A DNA stretch of 64,000 nucleotides from Guadua angustifolia (Eukaryota; Streptophyta; Magnoliopsida; Poales; Poaceae): positions 81,262,437-81,326,436 of the forward strand of contig CM070500.1 in assembly GCA_036346375.1 (NCBI GenBank), given 5' to 3'. Of this stretch, positions 57,891 through 64,000 are shown piece after piece. Below the pieces are notes generated by a model, which saw only the letters and a list, made by a program, of their open reading frames with translations, was not told the DNA's origin and made no database searches. A program made the translations under genes and the position numbers. How positions within the stretch are numbered: the first letter of the stretch is position 1; each line of letters starts with the position of its first letter.

Positions 57891-58250
57891 GTGTTTAGGC
57901 CCCCCTTGTCAGGCCACGAAGGCAACCAAAGGAATGAGGGGAAGGCTTCGCCTCGAAGTTTCCCTCCCCTGGCACCTCGTGTCAGGTCATTAATTGTGAA
58001 GGATTCAGCTTTCAACACGATGACGGCTCATCCCTCTGACGTCTCTCACCAACCCGTTGTAGGGGCGTCCTGTCCTGAGCGGACCGGGCGGGGCCTCTCA
58101 CCGACATTAAATGAGGTTCGAAGGACAAGGCCATGGAGGCGTGCTTAATAAATGAGTCGTGGGTCGACGTGGAAGCTGTAATGATGGATGTAATTAATGT
58201 GTTGTAGATAAGTATAACGCCACCATCTCTCCTACTCAGTTTGGCCCGTC

Positions 58251-58259
58251 TATATAAGG
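58251..58259 (+). promoter_or_regulatory. Candidate TATA box of the solo LTR
   Basis: TATATAAGG follows a GC-rich upstream region and lies about 300 bp before the LTR end. This spacing fits a U3/R boundary. Confidence 0.6.
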
Positions 58260-58599
58260 GCACCCTGGCGCATGAAGAAGGGGGCCGATCGGCTAAAGCA
58301 GAAGACCTAGAAGAACACTCTTGTAACCATTTCCCCATTTTCTCAACGAAGAACTAGCAGGACGTAGGGCTATTACCCACACCGGGAGCCTGAACCTGGG
58401 TAAATCATTGTGTCCACCAGCTTGCTAACGCCCAGAATCCATCGTCGAGAGACATTAGGGTTTCCAACCATGAAGATGCCCTCTACCGAACCATAATTTT
58501 CGTCTAGAGAGTAGACACCCTGTTAGTGGAATCTTGTCTGGCGAAATACGCCGACAGAGGGTGACACAAATTTGTTTCTTACTCACACTACCTTGAAAA

Positions 58600-58980
58600 C
58601 GTCATCTATGGCGATTCATAACTGCCATCAGTGGCGGTTTTTGAACTGCCACAATTTAGTGCCACTGATAATCCTTGATTATCAGTAACGGTTTTCGAAC
58701 CACCTCAGATAACATTATCTGTGGCGGTTCCAGCCAAAAACCGCCACTGATAACCATGTATCTGTAACGGTTCTAGCCACAAACCGCCACAGATACACGG
58801 TTATCTATGGCGGTTCTATCCACAACCTGCCACAGATATTCTTGTATAAGTGGCAGTTTTTCAATAGAACCGCCACAGATACTCCTAATATTAGTGGCAG
58901 TTTTTGGCTAGAACCGCCACTGATACTAGGAGTATCAGTGGCGGTTTTAGGCTAAAACAGTCACTGATAACTCCAGACAA
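58600..58980. repeat. Subterminal repeats of the second CACTA family
   Basis: Direct and inverted AACCGCCACAGATA and TATCAGTGGCGGTTTT units. They differ from the first family's AACCGTCTGTGAT by a consistent GCCAC/GTCTG core change. Confidence 0.85.
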
Positions 58981-59479
58981 CAAAATAAAAATTGGCATTT
59001 CAGGCTAGCCTCAAGCAGCGCTAACCATGCCCTCTGAAACAGCATACATATAGAACAGATGTATCATATACATTGTAAGAGATGTATACACAAAGTAGCA
59101 TAAGATTAGCCATAATGAACCATCAATTTACACTTTGTAATCAATTTACACTTTGTAATGAGATAAAATTTAAATAATAAAAGACTAAACTTGTTTTCTA
59201 ACCTACAAGCCTACTAGTCTTCAGTGTTGGTTGGAGACACATGATGTGTAACATGAGTATGGATGACTGGATTATTGTTGTCTTTGTCATGAAACGCGCC
59301 TTTTTTGTTGATGATTTCCTTCATGATGAAGTAGGCGAGTTGTCCCTGAATGGCTTAGATTTCAATAGAAAGCAGTCCTCCCGTAGGCAACTTGAGGCAC
59401 TATAAATAGGAAAAATGAATCTCAGAGTATATAAAAATTGAGTGGTATGAATCAATGTGTGATGTAAGCATGACAAACC

Positions 59480-62191
59480 TCTATGTCATTGTCTATTATT
59501 GTAGAACTTAAGATTTCACGCATGTATTGGCACATGAAGTATCCACATAAATTTGTGCCTTATGACTTCTTGTGACACTGTAAAAATTGAATAAACTAAA
59601 ATGTCATAGTAGGAGTTATTTACTATGAAATGTGATATAAGAATATTGATTACGTGCATACCGAAAATTTAGTACAGATTGAAAGGGATTTTTAGTATGG
59701 GCGGTATCTCGAGCTCTTTTTACAATATCTTTTGAACACCTTATTCATTAGAATTATCAGCTCTTTGTAGTTTTTTTATCTTTATCCAGCGGGTCTATGA
59801 TCAGCATCTTGCTCTTTTCTAGAGTAATTACTATGAGAATGCAGTGGAAGCTACATACAAGTGTATGATGCCATAGCCATTAGTCCTAAGATCAAAGTAA
59901 AGAACAAAAGCAACGAGTAATTTAACTAGCTAGTGAGAAACTAACTTACTTGAAATTATATGGTAAAAATCTAAACTCCTTATCTTGTAGCTTGATCAAA
60001 GTGTTATATACATATTCCTCGACCTCCTTTAGTACTCTTGTAATTTTGGCCTTGTAGACCGTTCCCGGATCGAGGAATCCCACTAGTCCCTTGGTTCTTT
60101 TTAGTTCGATCATCTCGTATCTAGATAAGGAAAAAGTTAGACATGACATTTATCAGTATTACATGAATGTAGACCATAATTTATATATTAGACACTTACA
60201 GTGACCAGCATCTCAAAAAAGATATGTCGAGGGCGTCGTGATAGAACAAGTTGTGCAAGTTATCGAGTTCTATCATGAAGCAGCCAACTCCCTCATGGTG
60301 AAAATGTTCCTCTCGAAAAAGGGCAGTGATAATCTTTGAGAGTACCTCTTGGTTGGATCGTTCTATGTACCAGCTATGTAATCGCTGCATCATGAGTGAT
60401 AGGCTATTTAACTTTGAAGTGGTGACTAACGGCTTCCCCAGCTCGAATTTCAATCTTTCTTGGTTATCTTGTACTTCAGACTTCGCCTTGCCCTTACATT
60501 TTGCTAGCATAACATCATACTCTGTTCTGGCTTCGCCTGATCTAGCTAATACGGCTTGTCTAATGTGCCATTTCTTTGAATCAAGGGTTATAATTAGTTT
60601 GTCCTTTGAAGTACTCACACTAGCCATGTTTATGTGGTCCTCATTGGACTTCTTTGGTGCTTCATCGCTATTTCACGCTCAGGTGCTGGTGACGGTAGTG
60701 CAAGTTCTACTGTAAAAGAGGCAGGCACTAGATGGTCCAAGATGATGTCACGCTTGCGCCATTGGATGAATGAGTGGAGGGCACTTCCTAGAGTTGTAAC
60801 CTCGTAGTTGGAGGGAATTTCCAACACGATGTCGCAAGCTGTGGAAGTACTGTGTCCACCTGGACCTTTGCAGAACCTGGCGCTATCGGGGAGTTGTGCA
60901 GAATACCCCCTTCTTAGCATGGATAAGCTATTCCTGTACCAGCTTGTAAGAATATGTTCATGATGGGTACATTGAGTTGACAAGGTGTGGGGTCTTGTAT
61001 GTCGTTCATAGGATAATGGGTGTTATCCAGTTCTACCAATGGCGTGGACGCGCAACTGCTGCGGCGATTTGTAGGGCTGGAGAGAAAGTTGTGGACTTGT
61101 GACTGGCTTATGGCTTGTTGTACTTGTTGTTGAACTTGTTCTTATATGGTGCCTTGTAGTTCTCAAAGAACCCTTTCCTTCATCTTTTCCGATTCTTTTT
61201 CGACACGCTTTTCTTTGGCTCTCTTCCGACTCCTATAAGAGTCTCTGTGCTCTAGGAATCCCATCTTCCAGAAAACCTTGACCCCAACTCCTCGTGTCCG
61301 ACCAGGGTGCTCTTTGTTTCCCAGGGTCGCCGTTAGTTCGTCTTTCTCCCTGTCTAGGTGGAAATTTCCTTGGCTGGACTCGGCGTACAACTCCTGAACT
61401 CCTTGCGACATTACTTCATCATCGCTGCTTTTGAATGATAGGGCCCCACCAGACGTGATAGATGCCCTTGCTAGCATGTAATGCTTGACTCAGTTTGGTA
61501 GTCCAGTCAAAGGACTTGCGCCAGTCAATCGGACCGTATCTAATTCCTGCCTCTCCCATTGAGAAATTTTACCTGTGTACCCACTTGTGCCTAATCTGTC
61601 GGGGTGAGTATTCCTCCTTGCGATGTTTATGTGGTCCTCACCGGACTTCTTTGCCACTTCATCTTACTTTATCGCCACAAACTCATTATAATATGGCTCT
61701 AATTTTGAATAGTCTTCGATGGCTGACCAGTTTCTCTTCACATAGTTTATATTCAGCCTCGCCTTGAAGTTCCTTCATGCTGCATCCATGGTCATCAACG
61801 CATCGCAACGCACGAGTTCTTGAGCTTCTTCGGGGAATTCAAAGGTTTCTTTGAACTCTGTCCATAGATCCTCTTTGGTGGTGCGGGGCACTTTGTGTTA
61901 ATCCAAATAGGTGATTGGCATTTTATCCCTTACGATGTACCCACATGTTGACCTGTATTTTGTTGCTGATTTCTGTGGTGCAACAGGTGCCCTAGCATCT
62001 GAGACCTCCAAGCTGGTATACCAGCCTTCAGGCTTCTTAGTTTTTCCATGGCCTCGACGTCTTGCAATGGGAGCATCATCTGCAGCAACGGTGGAGACCT
62101 TGGCAACTTCGGTGACTGGGTCGATGTTAAGATATCGGCTCAGGCTCGAGTTAGAAGTCTCCTCTATTACAGCCTCAGGATTGGGCTCCAT
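59480..62191 (-). pseudogene. CACTA Transposase_24-like / Ulp1-like gene of the second family, degenerate
   Basis: Minus-strand reading opens at 62191 (MEPNPEAVIEETSN). It passes a KTKKPEGWYTSLE region, a GNKEHPGRTRGVGVK block (61163-61477, as in the first CACTA), a Glu/Lys coiled coil, and the 60196-60627 frame ending ALDISFLRCWSL. After introns with GT-AG borders come 60149-59946 (ends RFLPYN), then FHCILIVITLEKSKMLIIDPLD (near 59840), then GTNLCGYFMCQYMRE (near 59540). His, Asp and Cys of the C48 triad positions are present, but a TAA precedes GTNLCG and other stops break the N-terminal part. The Trp normally after the His is Cys. Activity of an intact relative on SUMO-like proteins is possible but unproven. 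Confidence 0.75.
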
Positions 62192-62249
62192 AAGAACTGC
62201 ATTTCCACAGGAAATGTTGATGTGGGTTAGAAATCATAATACTTAAGGT

Positions 62250-63200
62250 TATTTTGCTAACAGAATTTATATGCAAAGCATGATAAAATAAGATTATTTC
62301 TTCATAATAGGGTAGTCTTTACTTTGAGAAGCGTTCATAAGCTAATTTTATAAATTTTAGGGTTTAGATGAAATATTATATTCATCGCTGAAATAGCTTA
62401 TATGGTATTCTAAGGTTTATGTTGTATGATTACTTACTCATTTTTCTATCATTAGTAGGAAAATGAAGTCTTTTATGAATTTAATCCAAATTACATCTTT
62501 TATAGACCATAGATAAGAAAATGAATCTAGGGCACCGATGTGTTTGAGCTCTGTGCAAATAGATGGCTCCTTGGGCATGAAACAAAGCAAAGGCTTCACC
62601 TTTTCCTCCTCTTAGCACTATTTGCATTATTGGCCAGAAACACTTTTAGTAGGCTACTAATGTGCATAGCAGGACATCTTCTAATCCTACATTTCATTTT
62701 GTGATTACCTGCAAGTCAACTTTAGGGGATGGGCTGATTGCTAAGGTGAGAACATTACATAATAAATAGGTTCCACCTTTTTTCTACTTTCTCTTATGCT
62801 AGCTGATCTCTCTTAAATATTAAATTTCATTTGGATGTGTTCTTACTATAATTACTATGAAAAAAGTTGGTATAAAAAACTTTCACCACGATGATGAATA
62901 CAAGGCAGGGCAGACAAACAATAGTTTAGAAAAACTGAACAGGTCATCAAATTACTATGTAAATAGGTAGCGCTAAAGTGGAGACTTTTCCCATTGCTAT
63001 CTGGATTATGACAATCCATTTAACTAAATTGGACTTTGCATAACATGGATGCAATTCTCATTACTATTAACTCTCACAATCGAAGTTGAATACTGCGTCA
63101 ATGCACTAGGCAAGCCCGACGACTGAAGGTAGCACAAAGCAGTGGAGACCTTGTCCATTACGGACTTGGCCCATAACACGACCGACTCACACCAATCGGT
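62250..63200. other. AT-rich sequence without a recognised gene
   Basis: No ORF longer than about 60 codons, no terminal repeats and no motif clusters were seen. It may still be internal to the second CACTA element. Confidence 0.4.
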
Positions 63201-63214
63201 TGAAAACGACCGCT

Positions 63215-63720
63215 AGGCGGCCAATGTAAGGCCGGTCCGACCGCCCGGGCCGGCCGGTCACATCAAGCCCGTCCGACCACGACGATCGGTCCAACCGCAC
63301 AACAAAGACCAGCGAAACCCAAAACCACCTCTCTGAATTTACACGCCATGAGGGCCGGTCAGATCGATCGCCAAATTTAGGGCTTGTCGCCCAAGACGCT
63401 CAAGGTCGCACATCATCAGATGCCGCAACGCAACCCTAGGGCGGTGTGATCGCACCAGGCCGGTCACACCGCCTCTTCACCAAGCAGCACCGCCTGCAGA
63501 AAAAAAAACACGCGCCGAAAACCCAAGTCCGGTCCAACCGTCCAACAAATGGTCACACCACTCAACCATTGGTCACACCGCAATTAGGGTTAGCACACCA
63601 TGGCCGGTTGCACCACATGACAATTGGTCACACCACTCATGGGGTGGTCCAACCACTCAAAACCCTAATGTTGGTCACACCACTCATGGAGTGGTCCAAC
63701 CACTCAAAACCAGATTTTTG
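63215..63720. repeat. Cluster of GGTCACACC / GGTCCAACC short repeats
   Basis: GGTCACACCACTCA, GGTCCAACCACTCA, CCGGTCACACCG and GGCCGGTC(C/A) units recur about fifteen times, some as exact 30-bp pairs (63620-63710). The ORF at 63446-63817 is simply this repeat translated. The block may be part of an LTR or of another TIR element whose ends lie beyond 64000. From 63720 to 64000 only ACAAACATCGAACT-type unique sequence and two CTAGGATCAA-like motifs are seen. Confidence 0.5.
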
Positions 63721-64000
63721 CGCAAACTCATTTCCAAAACTCCAAGCACAATTCTTTGAGCTTCTAGATGATCAACACATGATCATACACCCGCAAAACA
63801 CATTTGCACCAATTTAGCTCATGCTCAAAGAATTCAACCGAATTACAAAACACATATTTCACAAATCAAACATCGAACTTACACGCTCAACCCTCTAGCC
63901 ATGTAAGGATCAACACATGATCCCGACACTTTGCAAAACACATTTGCAAATGCCAACACATGCTCTAGGATCAAACGATAACTCCAACGCCATTTGCAAA

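Larger units (their letters stand above)
57397..58556 (+). mobile_element. Solo LTR with 5-bp target duplication
   Basis: It starts TGTCAGTG and ends CGCCGACA, with GAGGG on both sides (57392-57396 and 58557-58561). A single LTR with matching flanks results from recombination between the two LTRs of a former element. The 5' half has a tandem G-box array. A TATATAAGG (58251-58259) marks the likely promoter and orientation. About 300 bp of transcribed-type sequence follow. Confidence 0.92.
58586..62250 (-). mobile_element. Second CACTA family, 3' terminal part (continues beyond the visible genes)
   Basis: The left edge reads CACTACCTTGAAAACG. It is followed to 58980 by about fourteen copies of TATCTGTGGCGGTT and its complement, the terminal and subterminal structure of a CACTA element. 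The minus-strand gene at 59480-62191 has the same order of parts as the second gene of the CACTA at 8300-18481, so this is the 3' end. TNP2 would be expected to the right, but none is seen up to 64000. The element is either truncated or extends past the window. Confidence 0.8.

Noticed and set aside
57455..58148. Arg/Ala-rich ORFs on both strands
   Set aside because: They arise from the GC-rich G-box tandem repeat of the solo LTR.

Overview
This window is nuclear DNA from a grass (Poaceae). The evidence is one intron-containing gene with a monocot-type protein, plus dense layers of plant transposable elements: Ty3/gypsy LTRs, CACTA/En-Spm, hAT, Mutator-type foldback MITEs, Stowaway, Helitrons and an L1-type LINE. 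The gene resembles rice CKX2 (Gn1a) closely enough to name it. It differs too much for a rice allele, so a non-rice grass is likely. The species cannot be fixed from sequence alone.

Layout. 1-2952: 3' LTR and a little internal sequence of a minus-strand gypsy-type element. 2953-8299 and 18482-21174: plus-strand LTR material of a second LTR family, ending at an initiator-Met primer-binding site. It is split by a full-length 10.2 kb CACTA element (8300-18481, 3-bp target duplication) that carries a decayed TNP2 transposase, a decayed Transposase_24/Ulp1-like gene and a nested foldback MITE. 21175-25502: retrotransposon debris, including an integrase fragment. 25503-28886: a 3.4 kb LTR of the first family in the opposite orientation to the left-edge copy. 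28887-31930: a Helitron end and a third, decayed LTR. 31797-34792: a broken plant-mobile-domain (PMD) gene.

35709-38758 is the only gene that looks functional: a four-exon cytokinin dehydrogenase of 512 codons whose splice sites and phases all agree. It keeps the flavin-linking His, the catalytic Asp and Glu and the C-terminus, but lacks the secretory signal peptide expected of the rice CKX2 type. Transposon-derived sequence ends a little upstream of its ATG. Intron 2 is expanded by a foldback repeat.

39400-50350 is a transposon mosaic: CACTA ends, a 746-bp hAT MITE with a perfect 8-bp duplication, a group of small Helitrons with hairpin-CTAG ends, a 5'-truncated LINE with a 17-bp duplication, a roughly 100-bp tandem array and a Stowaway MITE. 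50830-52693 is an NLR disease-resistance pseudogene (minus strand) split by a hAT element and a second MITE. 52849-53787 holds two more copies of the foldback MITE seen inside the CACTA. 54.3-56.2 kb is low-complexity or GC-rich repeat. 57397-58556 is a solo LTR with a 5-bp duplication and a tandem array of G-boxes. From 58586 onward lies a second CACTA family on the minus strand, whose decayed Ulp1-like gene still shows His, Asp and Cys at the triad positions.

No RNA genes, CRISPR arrays or organellar genes were seen. The clearest biology is the CKX2-like gene that has lost its signal peptide inside a transposon island, the protease-like domains carried by two CACTA families, the NLR broken by insertions, and several insertions datable relative to one another from intact target-site duplications.
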